NCBI GenBank assembly: GCA_964020085.1
Contig: OZ026597.1
Location: 14,638,515-14,702,514 of the forward strand
Source: Micromussa lordhowensis
Taxonomy: Eukaryota; Cnidaria; Anthozoa; Scleractinia; Lobophylliidae
Length of the DNA stretch: 64,000 nt
Direction: 5' to 3'
Shown here: positions 11,531 to 25,300 of the stretch, piece by piece
How the letters are laid out: every line of letters starts with the position of its first letter
Position numbering within the stretch: the first letter of the stretch is position 1
Notes under the pieces: generated by a model
The model's database searches: none
What the model was told of the DNA's origin: nothing
What the model saw: only the letters and a program-made list of their open reading frames with translations
Translations under genes and position numbers: made by a program

Positions 11531-13332
11531 TTATTCACTACCCCCTCCACCCACAGTAACACCATAATGGCCCTTAAGGGCATTCACAAGCTCTCTCTCG
11601 CTGTCCTCTAAAGAAGCCCCTTCCTGCATTTCACTCCTATTGAAGGCCAGGCGCTTGACGGCGTCTGCAGACGTTAAAAGGTTACTCTTGAGTAACCTAC
11701 TCCAGTCAAAAGGAAAGGAGGCAATCTTGTCCTGGTAAAACGCACACTCGCCAATCATGGCGAACTGCCGAAGTGGGTTAAACCCCCTGTTGTGCTCGCT
11801 TCCAGGAATGAAGCGAGACGGTTCAGGGGGAAGGATGTGGCCTGGGACGAGAACCAGGTTCATCAGCCAGTCCTGGGTAATACAGCAGATAATAATTACT
11901 TGTAGTACAAGCTGAAACACGACAAATTATAGTAACGTTCAAGGTATGTCTTAAGGCCTCGATGCTCGGCAGGTCAGCACTTACTAACCCAGCCCCATGA
12001 TGTGGCAGCCCCCCCCCCCCCAAACACACAACCGCAAAAAAAAAAAAAAAAAAACACAACCGCAGAGGACCCAGGTACCAGTCACACTGAAACGAGAATT
12101 TCAGTGGAAAAGAAAAATAATCGCCACTAAATACTAATAAAAATTTGAGAAAATCCAATAAAAAATCTCCAAAGGAGGGTCAGGAGGGGAAGAAATGCAA
12201 AGAACCAACAAACACCCGCCTGGTACAATGCACCGCACGACATAAACTGTTGTAATATGAGCACGATGCGGTGCAAGCCTGAGCCACAGAGAAGACCGCT
12301 GACTGTTGCTCGGACTGGGAACCCAGCAACCGAATCCGTTCAACTATTTTTAATACCTTGTTTGCTTGAATGAAGTTATACGCATGCCTAAGGGACGCCG
12401 CACCTGGGGAAGGAAAAAATATATATATAAAAAAGGAAAGGGGGAAAACTTATCATCACAATGACAATACAGTATCGTGTAAACAAGTGACAAGAGCAAG
12501 AAACTCATTGACCAAGTGCGACTGATGTAACACTACATTCTCAGAACTGACATTAAAAGAACTGTCTGGCGGCCAGTTAGAAGAATATACGTTTGAACTT
12601 GGGACAGAAACGATTAATGTGGATAGTGACCAACAACTGAGTTCTCCTTACAACATCAGTATATCATCAAGCAGGCATGTGATGAGAAAAAACTAAGAAA
12701 ATCATCAACTCCAAGGTGATATTGACGTGATTGAAAACCAACTTCTCAGAAATTGCATTGCAAAATGTGTATACGATCAGTACGGAGAATTAACTTTTCG
12801 ACCATGGAATGTATAGTTTAGCATACCTGATAGAGTGCATATGCTGCCAAATTACAATTGAAGCAATTAAACGATCATGGAAATCAGAAAACATCATAAA
12901 AGGGATATGTTATAAAAGGTCGAGATCACTTTCCAATTAGAGTGTTTTAGCATTTTCGTAGAGTAAGTATAGCTCGTTGAAATTTGGAGGAATTCAAACT
13001 TTAAACAGGTTTCAAATCCTCTTATGCTCCAGTTACAAGGTACCCAACAAACTCAATGTCATTTTCAGTTTCCCGAATAATTATGCATGCATAATTATGT
13101 ACGCATAATTATTATGTACAACTAAGTTTCCGTCTTTTCCGGAATGTGCATTAGACGCGATTGAGTATCATTCTCACCTTTCGCGTCTGAAATCAGTGCA
13201 GACGCCATGTGAGTGAACTGAAGATCAGCTACTGATTCATACACAGTCTCAACTTGATATTCTTCATACGCCCTATACCACACAAATAACACCACCAAAT
13301 CAATAGTGTCCTATTATGAAATAAAGGGGGCA

Positions 13333-13369
<37 letters not shown>

Positions 13370-16300
13370 CATTACAAGATAATTTGGTTTTATCAACTGG
13401 GTTGATAATGTGAATTGTCCACCGTAAAGAGACTCGGAAGCTGACGTTTCGAGCGTTAGCCCTTCGTCGGAGCGAATCCAGTTCGGACGAAGGGCGAATC
13501 CAATTCCGACGAAGGGCTAACGCTCGAAACGTCAGCTTCCGAATTTCTTTACGGTGGACAATTCACATTATCAACCCAGTTGATAAAACCAAATTATCTC
13601 ATATTATGAAAGACATCTCTTGTACGCTCGTCCGAAGCGAAACGTGCTTATTGTAATTTTACAGGAGCTCTGTTCTCTACTTCCATAGGACAACAAGGGA
13701 TTTGAAACTAACAGATATGTTGCAGGTCAAAATGAAATTCAGGTTAGAATGATTTGAACCTAGTTTGAGTATGAATTTTCTTTGTCTTCTAACCCTAATT
13801 AGTAGAATTCTACTAGTATACTAATGCAAATGCTACAATCTGATTGGCTGAGCTACTCGTATACTATCAGCCATTAGAATATAGTTGGCCGCCGGTCGTC
13901 CAAGAAATGCGATGTTTTATAGTTTTTCCGAAGTTTTGGAAGGAATTTTAGATGTAAACGGGTAATTAAATTCCTGAGAAGACTAAAAGAAGCACTTTTA
14001 AGGTTTCTTGACTTTAAAAACTTGAAAATATTGAAAAAGCGGGTACGCGCGTAAACAACTGCAAATTTGCCAAGGACAGTTCGATACGTTCAACTTTGTT
14101 TATGGGTAAAGTTCAATAATGCGGGGGAAAATCATTGGAAACCGTTATTTGCGTTAATTTCAGTTAGAATTCTACTAAAACTAGGTATACCTATCGATAG
14201 AGTGCCAACGAGCGAATAATTTGTGCTATAATAAGGGGTTTATTGATACAGCATAACGGATTTTTGGTTCTCTTCTGTTACAAACATTACCGAGAAAAAA
14301 ATTATTACCCGTTTTACCGGCTGGTAACGTTCGTCACGCAATCCCTGAATATCAAGAGTACTGGAATGTATCCCTGCGCGGTTGAACTTTCAGTTCAATA
14401 TGATGGGCAAAGTCAAAGTGAAAGTGAACACGCTAGTTTGATTGATGAACATGACTCGTTTAATTCTGTGGCAAAACAGATCCGATTTGTGTTTTGAACA
14501 CTGGATTCGACTGTATGATAAACACGCTCGTTCAGTTCTGTTCGGAAATACTGCCTCAACACTGGATTTGCTCTAGTGGTTCGACTGGTGAACACAATCT
14601 TTCCAAAAACAGCTGCCCGATGGAACTTTCAGTTCGATATAGGTAAACAGAGAAGGAATACACTGTTTCGATTCATGAACACGCTCGTTCAATTCTGTGG
14701 TGAACACGCTGGTTCGTTTTCGTGTCGATTTTGTGTCTTGGATTTGCTCTTGTCTGACTGTTTTCCTGAATATTCTAATTAGAAGAAGAGTTTTGTAAAG
14801 GGTACGCTCCCCAATTGAACTTTCATTTCGATAAAGTGAGAGAGGAAACACACTGGTTCGATATGTTCTGAGACTATGAAATTGTTCACAGTTGGATAAA
14901 CACAACACAGCAAAGAAAACAATGATATTCCACGAGACAAGTCTAGATGTAACGCGCCTCCTGATTGGCTAAAAACTACAATAGCTCGAATAGTTCCGTC
15001 CTTGCAATTGGCTCAAATTGACCCATTGTTACATCTTACACCTTACAGTTACACTTTCAGAGCTCGATCGAGAATTTTTTCGCATACGCCAATCTTCGCG
15101 CGGCACTATTCTCTGCCGCCTCGCCAGCCGAGCGTCTTCGCTCGGCTGGCTCGTTGGCAACTCGGCTGGCTCGTTGGCAACAATTAGATTATTCGCTCTC
15201 GATTTCTATGAGGCGATAGTTGATTCGGCCTTCGGCCTCATCAACTATCACCACATAGAAATCACGAGCTCATAATCTAATTGTTTATTATTCATGATTC
15301 ATGAATAATTAGGGCATTTTAACCTGAATTTCATTTTGACCTACAACAGATACACGAATGTAAAAGTCAACCTTGCTCCACAAAACAGCAACAAGGTTAT
15401 CTCCCTGGGTGACAGTTTGACACTCAAGAAAGTGCACCCCTGCTTTTTTTGGTTTTGTTCGTGATTTTTTAACCCCAAGTTTTGTCCTTTCAAGAGTGTA
15501 GCGAATGCATTCTGGACGCTCACTTTTCAGCAGTGCAGTTGAGCAAGTTCTCATCAGCATACAAATTGACGTTGTAACACAACGTGACAAGTTGTCACGA
15601 CATCCACAGTGCATACTTACTGGTTAGCAATGTGGATCTTAACCTGTCCAACCTTTTGATTCAACCAGTCTCTCTTGGAAATCAGCAATGCATCAACGTC
15701 TGATGGAAGATTAGGATTCCTTACACCTCCTAAGTTAACAAAAATACAAGGTAAACCTAACGCCCAGGATTAGCGAGAATTTTGATTTCAAATTTACAAC
15801 TTTTCGGTGAGGTGAGGTTTTCTGTTTATTTTGCTTGCCCTTCTGTTCTTAGTTTGAATAATCTCAAACTAAATGAAACATAAGCAGTGAAAAACATTTT
15901 TACACACAAAAAAATTAATACTTCGGTTAACTTTTAATCCTGGGTTAGCGTTAACGGGCATTCGGACAACCCGGCGACTTTAGCAGTTGGTACATGGCAA
16001 ACTTGCCAAGATGAAAAAGAAGAATTCTGATTACTTCCCATAATGGAACGAAGTTGCAATAAGGACCACTCAAGAATAAGCCTCCACGCACTGATTTTTG
16101 AAAATCATTACACAAAATAAAATGGTTTGTAGTTAGGTAGAAATTCTCTTTCCTTTCAGTCTGAAGTACAGTTCAAGTCGGCCGTTAAACTTTCACGAAA
16201 ATGACCTAACTAACAACTTTATCGTGCGCTTACCAAGAATGGAAGTGTTAACAAAGAGCCACTATAATAAATACTTTCAGTCTTATTTAATTCAGTCCAT

Positions 16301-19300
16301 CGCATGGGTGAATGCTGGTGTCGTGTTTTAAGGAAGTTGGCGGTCACTGTTTCTGCGTATCCTTACTGCGTATAAAATTCATTTCGCAACGTTACGCCAC
16401 GTCATGCATCAAGCGCGAATGCTAACAAAGAAAAACGGTCAACTCTCTCGGAAGCGGACACCCTCGAGAATTGGAAAAAGCGTCTCTCTCTAAGACGGAC
16501 ACCATCGGGACCGGCCTCAGCTGTCCGTCAACGTAACATGACCCCAGGAATTTTTAGATTACAGTACAATTCGGTTGTCACCTCCGAGGTATTTTTTGAA
16601 TGGGACAAAATGATGACTGATTTAATTTTAACTTGTACTATACTGTATGTAATTTGCCGTGGTAATTTAAGAATATTTCTTCCCCAAATCGTAATTTGCG
16701 GTCACATTCAGCACCTCACAAGTGTCCGTTGACCATTTCAAAGTGTCCGTTGTCCGTCTTATGGAGGTGTCCGTCTTATAGAGAGTTTGGCTATAGCAAA
16801 ATGACTGAGAAACGGCCGGGACCAGTACCAGGTGTCCCTCTTATAGAGGTGTCCGTTAAGAGAGAGTTGACCGTAATTCCCATAAGAAAGAAGGGGAAAA
16901 AGTTAAAAAAGAGGAAATTGAAAACAGTGTCCTTAAGTAGAGCTGTCCGCTTACGAGAGTGTCCGTTAGCAGAGAGTTGACTGTAAGCAAGTACAGGGTT
17001 TGGTAGCGGTTGCGCTAAGTTGGCCTCCAGTTTACTCTCATAAATGGACCGCGACCCCTGCGGTTTTTTTTTTCAAAAAATTCAACATGGGAACATTTTG
17101 GGCGCAAACGGCCTTAAAGAAATTATCCTTGAACAAATCAACAACTCTCCAACGTTTTCCAATAACGAGCACACATTAGCTTCATAACATCTATAAAATT
17201 TACATGTATACACTCTTCTAACTTGACTGTCCCGAATTCCGAGACCTGACAACAGGAGCACTCGGTGATCTCACAAACCTTCAGTTCTTCCGAGATTGAC
17301 CAGGACGTGCCACACGATCTCAGCGAACATGGCAATGCTTTGCTGAGATTCTGAGCTTAGCTTCGCCTCACAAACGCAAGACACCCTCTCGGTATCCATC
17401 AGCCATCGATACAGCAAGCTGGCAAGAACCTGCAACGACGAAAATCAGTTTGATTTCTGGCGAGTAAACCAAAACTCGTGAAAAATTGACTTCATTTTCA
17501 CAGACAAACTATTCTGTCTCTGCGTTACAAGAACTGTGATCAGTGAATCATTTTCGACTCAAGTTATATTAAAGCGGTAGGCCGAAATCAACAAACATCA
17601 TGCACTCACACCCAATTCTTCCTCGCCTAAGATAAGTTGGGCTAGGATTTCCGTTTAGACCCCCTTTTCGACCGTATGCATAAAAACCTGTTTTAGATTC
17701 AAATTCAGAACAGGTTGTCATTTTATAGAATTAATTTAAATTCAAAACATGGAATTCATAAAATCGAATAAAACGGCGATGAAACTGAGCTAAGTCCCTT
17801 GCAAGGTTTGCATATGATCAGATTGCAGTCATTTAGACATGATTATATGATTATAAAGGAAAACAAAACAATAGACAGTACCAACATTTTTCAAACAACA
17901 AGAACTGTTTAAGAACCTAAAAAGCCTAATTACCCAGTAAACGCCAGACTTTTGGAGGGTATATTGGAAAAATGCAAGTTCTTCTTGTATTTGCGCGCCT
18001 TTACTGCACGTCAATATTAACAAAGAAACGTTCAGCTAAATAAGAATGAAACTAGTTTTTACCCTAATGCCAGCTGTCTCACTAGATAAATCTATCGACT
18101 TCTGATGAACAGACTCTGAAAAGTAAGAAATCCAATGAACACAAACTGTAGGCATTTCTATCAGAGTAGTAGTCCAAATAATCAAAACCACAAAATTACA
18201 CAGCAAATACTGCTGGACATAAAGATTGTAACAAGCCAATCAGCACTTGAACTGGAAGGAGTCAGTGAAAAGCGCGGGAAAAGCCACATGAGGTTTTCTT
18301 TGAATGGCTTTGAAAGAAAGTCCAACTTGTGATTGGTTAGACCATGTTTAAGGCAGTTTTCTCTAACTAACTTTACCTTTGTAAAATTCATGTTTGTCAG
18401 AGTTTGAATTAAAGTTGAATTGAAAAATTGAATTAAACGTTGTCCACCAACTGTTAAAAAATATCGCTTTTCCTTTGTTTTGCGTAGGCTAAGCTTTGCG
18501 ATTGGTTAACAGAATGTGAAACAAACTCCAAGCAAACACTTTCAACCAAGAAGAAGCAAAATCAATGCTTGAATTACAATCATACCTCGAGGTTTCACTG
18601 ATTAAGTAAGTTATGCGCATTTGTTGTGACCGGCGAGATGTAGTAAATTTAGCTTTGGTTCAGAGTTGTGGTTTCAAGCCACTCATTAAAAAAAGTTACA
18701 TATGGAAAAGAGTATATTATTACTAACAACACTTTGAAACGGCATTAGCCGCAAAACGTTAAGAAAAGTCACACGAGGAAGTGAATTTTGAACATTAAAT
18801 TCAAGGACATACCTTGGAGCTTGTTCAAAAACTGACACATGATTCTAGGAATGGCACAAAAGTGCTGAGTCAGCTGATTTAAGAGATTCTGAAGAGCAGT
18901 ATACAGGACCTCAGTCTGATCTACAATGAACAACAAAATTAGATATTGGAACTCCGTTGATCCGGTCACCAATGGGCCACAAAACTCTGACAGAATTAAC
19001 AGCGTGGCCGAATTAAAAGGGTTCTTGGAATAAGAAAATGACTGACTGGACTTTTGTTCGGGCCAGTACAAAACTGGCCGTATTTACGAGGTCGCCATAT
19101 AAAAGTGGGGGGGGGGGGGGGGGGTGGTGGGGGCCGTAAGGCGGGGTTCCAATGTATTTCTTGTAAAAGACTTTCAGAACGTGTTTTGTCTTTTGCGGGT
19201 TGACAAAATCAGACATCGAGTGGGGCAACAACTTACTCTTGGTATCTCTTGTCTTGGGCGACTTCTTGCGCTCGCATCCACACGGGAGCGCACTCATGGA

Positions 19301-22300
19301 TGTAAAGTTGTACGACTTTGTCACCTTCTTGTCCTGCTCGCACAACAGCAGCAATGATGAATACAAAAACCTGGTCAATTGAAATCACACGCACATTTAG
19401 CAAGTGGCAGTAGAGCCTGGAATTCCAAGTACGCTACTGTTACTTCGGTTTTTTAGTTGATGCGCTGATTTACACAAGCCATGCAGTAACCGCATCACTC
19501 AAAGACTCATCACGTTTGTTTCTCCGCAAACGGTAAAAACTTCCGCCTATGGCCATCCGCCATTCCTCATTTCACGTGAAAGTAAGTAGTAACGCGTTTG
19601 CTGCGATATCAAGAAATTTTCTACTCTTTCAGATGCATGTATTCAACAATTGGAGGAAAAGAAAAACTGATTTAGCGGAAAGCTTAAGATTGCCATTTGC
19701 AATATAACCAAGTGATTAAGCTGCTTGCCAAGCATAATTAAGGGACGCTGAAGACAGATGTCGTCAACTTGTAGCAGCCCACAGAAAACAAAACGTCACT
19801 TTAAGTACGAATATCTCCAGTTTTCCCTTAGTTCATTGAGCGAGAAGCGTGAATAAACGCGAAAAAAGAAACAATCCCGGGAAAAAAATTATCCGAGCTC
19901 ACTTTTAGCACGACCTTTCTTCTCCCCCGCCCTCTATATTACCCGCCTCTCGTTTGACGAACTAAGGGAAAGACGGACCACTCTTGCAAATGTCACACCA
20001 ACAGGCTCACCTGACAATGTATGGGTCAAATGTTCTGTAGACACAATCAAGCCAAACAGGGCTCTATGCAAACAAACAAAAACAACAAATTAACATTATG
20101 AAAATTCAAAATTCTACTGGATGAATCGCACAAGGTTTCTCAACTGAGAACACGTTTTTGAAAGTCAAGGATGTTTTAGAGCTTCACGAAAACAATTTGA
20201 AATGGTCTCTTTGAAAGCAAATGAATACAGCAACGGATCACAACAGTGCTCAAAGCTCTGAAAAGAATGAGTACCTTCGAAGCATCTGAAATCTTCAATC
20301 CTGATGAGCCAGCATCAAAAAACTTCCAGCTATCCTCCCTAGGAAAAGGGCATCATTCACTATTAACTAGGGTGAGCCTAAGTTGCATACGCCGACACAG
20401 TAACATGTCGATCGCTTACAGCGCTTTTTTGGGGGGGGAAATGTTTCTAGCGGAAGGGGCTTGTTAATTCACCTTAAGATGATTTGCCTAAATGTAGAGT
20501 ATCGTTTCCTACAGAGATGTTGATGTACAAGTCACCAGGGGTCTCGATTCGTTTCGTTTCGTTTCGTTTCAGACCGGACGCAGCGTCCGGTTGTTTGACA
20601 TGTATCGTCCGGTACTTCACACAGGAAAAAAAATATTTTTTCAGGTGTGAAAATAATTTGTTCCATTTATTAACTAAAGGAAGACTTGACCCTTATTTTA
20701 CTCACTTAGTTATGTAATGCATAAGTTCTTCGACAACTGACCCTGGCCTTTGATCAGAGAGCATCTGTCCGAATTAGTCTTTCTCACATTTCATTTGTAC
20801 ATCATCTCACCGAAATGAAAACAAGCGATTTTTTTTGTGCCATCGGCGAAGAAAAGACAAGTTGACGGTAAGGGTATTATATATCCAAGAATACTGATTA
20901 ATCGTAAATGTGCAGCACTTTAGAGAGAGCTATTTTGCCGCAGCTTTGTAAGGTTCTCAGGCTTTCAGTCCGCCTCAAAATGCTATCACAAAGATGCCAC
21001 TGATCGTACCTACTGACTATTGCCATGAGATAATTCACAAGTCCTGATGATTCATTTGAACACTGGAAGAGAATGTGGTACAAGGAACACACCATGCCCT
21101 CATTGAACTTGTTGGCATTTTGCAACGATGATGTTGTTTCCGGCTCAAACCACGCGGTGGATGACACACGCTGAGAAGGTTTTGAAGTTGAAGAATTTAC
21201 TGGAGTCCTGAGACTGTCAAGGTCTGCAAGGAATGTGCAATGATCACGATTCAAACAAGTTACCCGGTGAAATTTCTTCAAGTTTAACTTAAGAATAAAA
21301 TACACGTGTTAAGTTTCATAAGGTTGCTTACAGGTTGACGCTCACTCACTTGATCGCGTAATCACACACCCACCGACTCACCTTCAAATAAGATCAACAC
21401 ACACTAGGGACATTTGCAGGAACAGTTTTCCTCGGATGACCAGTTAATCATGGTCTTAGACAAGTACAAACAGTAGAAGTACATTTACAACCCATTAAAG
21501 ATAATGTCACAATATAATGGTGTACAAATGTGTTCTATTCACACGTTAGTGTCTTTCCAGTCAGCCTCTTTTCTTCCCCTTGGACCCTCTATCTCGCCTA
21601 CTCAAATCGATTCACACCAGGTTTAAGTAATGAGCCTACATCACATGTAGTAACGTTAAGGGGAGGAACATAGTTTAATAAAAAGTTCTTCTAGCATCAT
21701 AACTAAGAATTATTCAGGAGACAACTGTTCAAATGGTGGAAAATGCTATGCGGCGGATGAGGTGGATAAGTGTTGACAAAACAAACAACGCTATCCATTA
21801 GGATAGTGATTCATCTCGTTGATAGCACTCTCCACCCTTTGAACAACTGGGTCCTGCTTGATAAAGTGGTTTTCATTTGAGTGTCACTGAAAAGTAATTC
21901 GTAGTGAATTTGGTTCTGAATTACCCCTATTGCTCAGAAACTCGCGCCACTTTTCTACAAAATACAAAATAAATCCAAAACTAATCGTCACTTGCTCACG
22001 CGTTTTCCCGCGCTTCTCGACGGATACATCTATTTCAAATTTGCCTCGGATTTTGATTGGTTATCTGGATTGCCTGAGTGATCGGTCAGAGCGATGAGTT
22101 TGATTTTGGTTGTCTGATACTCAACTGAAAATCGCCGTACTGTTTTATTTCTTTATGCTTAGGATAAAGTCATTACCTCCATACTTCACAATAGTAACAG
22201 GAAGTCTTGCATTTCTACTCACTAGAGCCTAGAAAAAAGCGTCAAAATATTGCGCATCATTAAGGCTGTACAGCTACCTGGGCAAACTTTTAGTCCTGTA

Positions 22301-25300
22301 ACATTTCAACATCAGCTTAACCAATAAACAGTTAACTTACTCGTAAGAAGAGTGACCACTGTGGAGCTGGCTGATTGACAATAAGCTTAAAAAGCACAAA
22401 CGTTGCTTGTCTGTCCGGTATAGCAGCCAAGCTAGTAAATAGAAACAACAAACTAAGTGTAAACAGACTGTACTAAGTGACGTGTTCTGTGAAAGGTAGC
22501 AAGGTACATCACGAAGGTTACAGGCCCGAGGGATGTCTACAGATCAATACCGACATCTTGCTTTTCACGAGGGATCATTATATAAAGCCTGTTTCCAAGA
22601 GAAAAAAGAGGTGGCCACGGCGGTTTTACGACCATGTTTTTTTGTGGCTCCAACCATTGGTTGCGCGTTTTGCATGGATTTTGCGATAAATTTCTTGTGA
22701 CTTAGTTTTATATTTTATGAAAAGGGTCACAAAAAAGACTTTCAGAACACAATGATCAAACTTGCATGTCTAAAAATTTGAATCGACTAGGTATGAGGTA
22801 ATTACAGACACCAGTAAATATATGATTAGAACCCTCACCTTCCTTCGTGGCTTTTAAAGACTTCAGGGTGTAACCAGGACAACCAAGCAGTTTTGGAGTT
22901 TACTTCTTCCTGGCTGTTTGATACCTCAGCCAGGACATGAGAACACAGGGACTCCAGGGGGCAGCTGACCACGGTCTGGACAGGAACAAGTCAACATCAA
23001 ACAAGCACAAGGACAGTGGTTTCCAGTGCCATAATAATTTATTACAACCATAAATGTACTTAGAACAGTCTAATATTCTACCCTGGGTATTGCTATTTAT
23101 GTCATGGCATGGGGAATCGCTCTGGGACAAGCCCAAGACACAAGGTGAACATAGAAGCTGACAGCTAGATCAAGCCCGACTTACTTTATGTGCAGAAGGG
23201 TGGTGGCCAACCTTTCCCTTTCATGGCCTTGAGTAGAGTGATGGGGTGGAACATAGAAGCTGACAGCTAGATCAAGCCCGAGTTACTTTATGGGCAGAAG
23301 GGGGGTGGCCAACCTCTCCCTTTCATAGCCTTAAGTAGAGTGATGGGGTGGAACATAGAAGCTGACAGCTAGATCAAGCCCGACTTACTTTATGGGCAGA
23401 ATGGGAGTGGCCAACCTTTCCCTTTCATGGCCTTAAGTAGAGTGATGGGGTGGAATATAGGTGCATTCTTTTATATTGTCATTTGCATAATCCCAGGGTA
23501 TCAGTTACCAATGCAAATTGAGTTTACATAGTAGGCGTATGGTGGCCTTGTGGTTAGCACACTGGACTCTGGATAGAGCAGGTTGGAGCCCTGGCTGGTG
23601 TCATTGCATCGTGTTCTTGGGCAAGACACATAATAAGTTTATTCTCGCTAATTCTCTCAACCCATGTGTATAAATGGGTAGTGGTGAATATAATGCTGGG
23701 GGGTAACCCTATGACGAAAAAGCATCCCATCCAGGGGGGAGTAGAAATACTCCTAATGGCTTCGCGCTATTTATGCTATGGGCTACTGGCCTGACATAGA
23801 ATTTAAATTATTATACTTGAATTCCTCTTTCTATGGAAGGGGTTTCATTATCGTTTTCAGCAGGAGGGCAACTGGTTTTTACAAGTGGTCGTTACTGAAA
23901 CCCCTGCTATGGTTAAGGGCCCATTAACCAATTCATGTGCGTGCTTGTACCACTTGCTACGAAGGTGAAATTTCACTTGTGTCAGCCTGAGGGCAAAAAA
24001 TTCAAACAATTCAACATCTTACAAATTTGGTCACATTTTAGATGTTTTTTTCAATGTGTTTCACAAAATTCAAAGCACTAATAAAAGTAAAAACAAACTA
24101 AGAGAAAAACATTAAAACAAACACAAAAGAAAAAGAAAAACCATCGCTGTGTGGCTTTCGTGTGCTTCGTTTGATCTTGTTGAGCTGCTGGAAATGTGAA
24201 CTGTCCACCCGCTGATAGGGTAACTTCCAAAAGATAACATGGGCACTACCAGCTTCTTTAATGCTAAAAGAAATGCGTTTTTTCGTTAAGTCCAGGTTTT
24301 TTTTGATGGGTTACGATTTAAGCCAACATTGGAAACATACATGTCGCTATGCATTCCTTTCAAAAAATCATGTTTTTTTTTTCAGAAACTTACAAATTTT
24401 TCTCTATTTTGAAATTCTCTCAAAATCTGACCATTTAGAAATGAAACAGAATATGTTATATGAGAATACATTTTCCTAAGCAACAGCTCAAAAAGATCAG
24501 TTAATGGGCCCTTACCATGGTCGATGAATGTAAATTACATGACTGTACTGTGTTGATGTTATTGTTATTTTTATTGACAAAATTTAATAAATAAACCTCA
24601 TAGAATACTCCTCTCACCAGTGTTGTCAATAAACAGCAGCACAGACTGTGAATTGTTGGAAATGGTGCTATGGATGATTGTGGATCTAGTAAGCTTTGTA
24701 CACATTTACAACATGACCACAAAAATGACAAAGTAGATAACAGTATGGCTGTGATATCTGATCTGAAAGAAATCATTAAAACAACTTTGTTACTCAAACA
24801 GGGTGTCTTCAATGAAAACCACGCAGGATATACAACCATTAAGGAATGACAGTTTGTTCATTTTCACCAAAAAGAAGTGAAAACAATGTGAATTGCAAGT
24901 AAGGATTGATTTCTGCTAACTCAAGTCTGGTCTACATTCCACAGTGGCTGGTATTTTTTTTGGACTTGTGCTTTGTGCTTTTGGTCGTGCTCCACGTTCA
25001 ATCGAATTATCAAGCTCTGATCAACAGTATCAAGCTCTGATCAACAGTACTAAAAGACAAAGCTTGATTCCTCTTGTGAAGAGGTTTTTTCAAAACACTT
25101 CATTTTCATTTAGATGGAGCAGCCCACTTTTGTACATCTTTTAATTACCCAAGAGTTAGCCTCCTACGCAGACACTCTTTGGGTTGTCATGCAATCTTTC
25201 TCCCCCGCGTGACAAGCCCAAAGAGCGTCTGCTTAGGAGGCTACCCAAGAGTAACAACACTCTTGGAAAAGTTGAAACCTTCCAATAGTAAACAGGAAAA

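Noticed and set aside
19237..19370. Alternative reading frame of exon 17 ([20 protein letters not shown])
   Set aside because: It looks protein-like, but only the [15 protein letters not shown] frame is compatible with the phases of exons 16 and 18.
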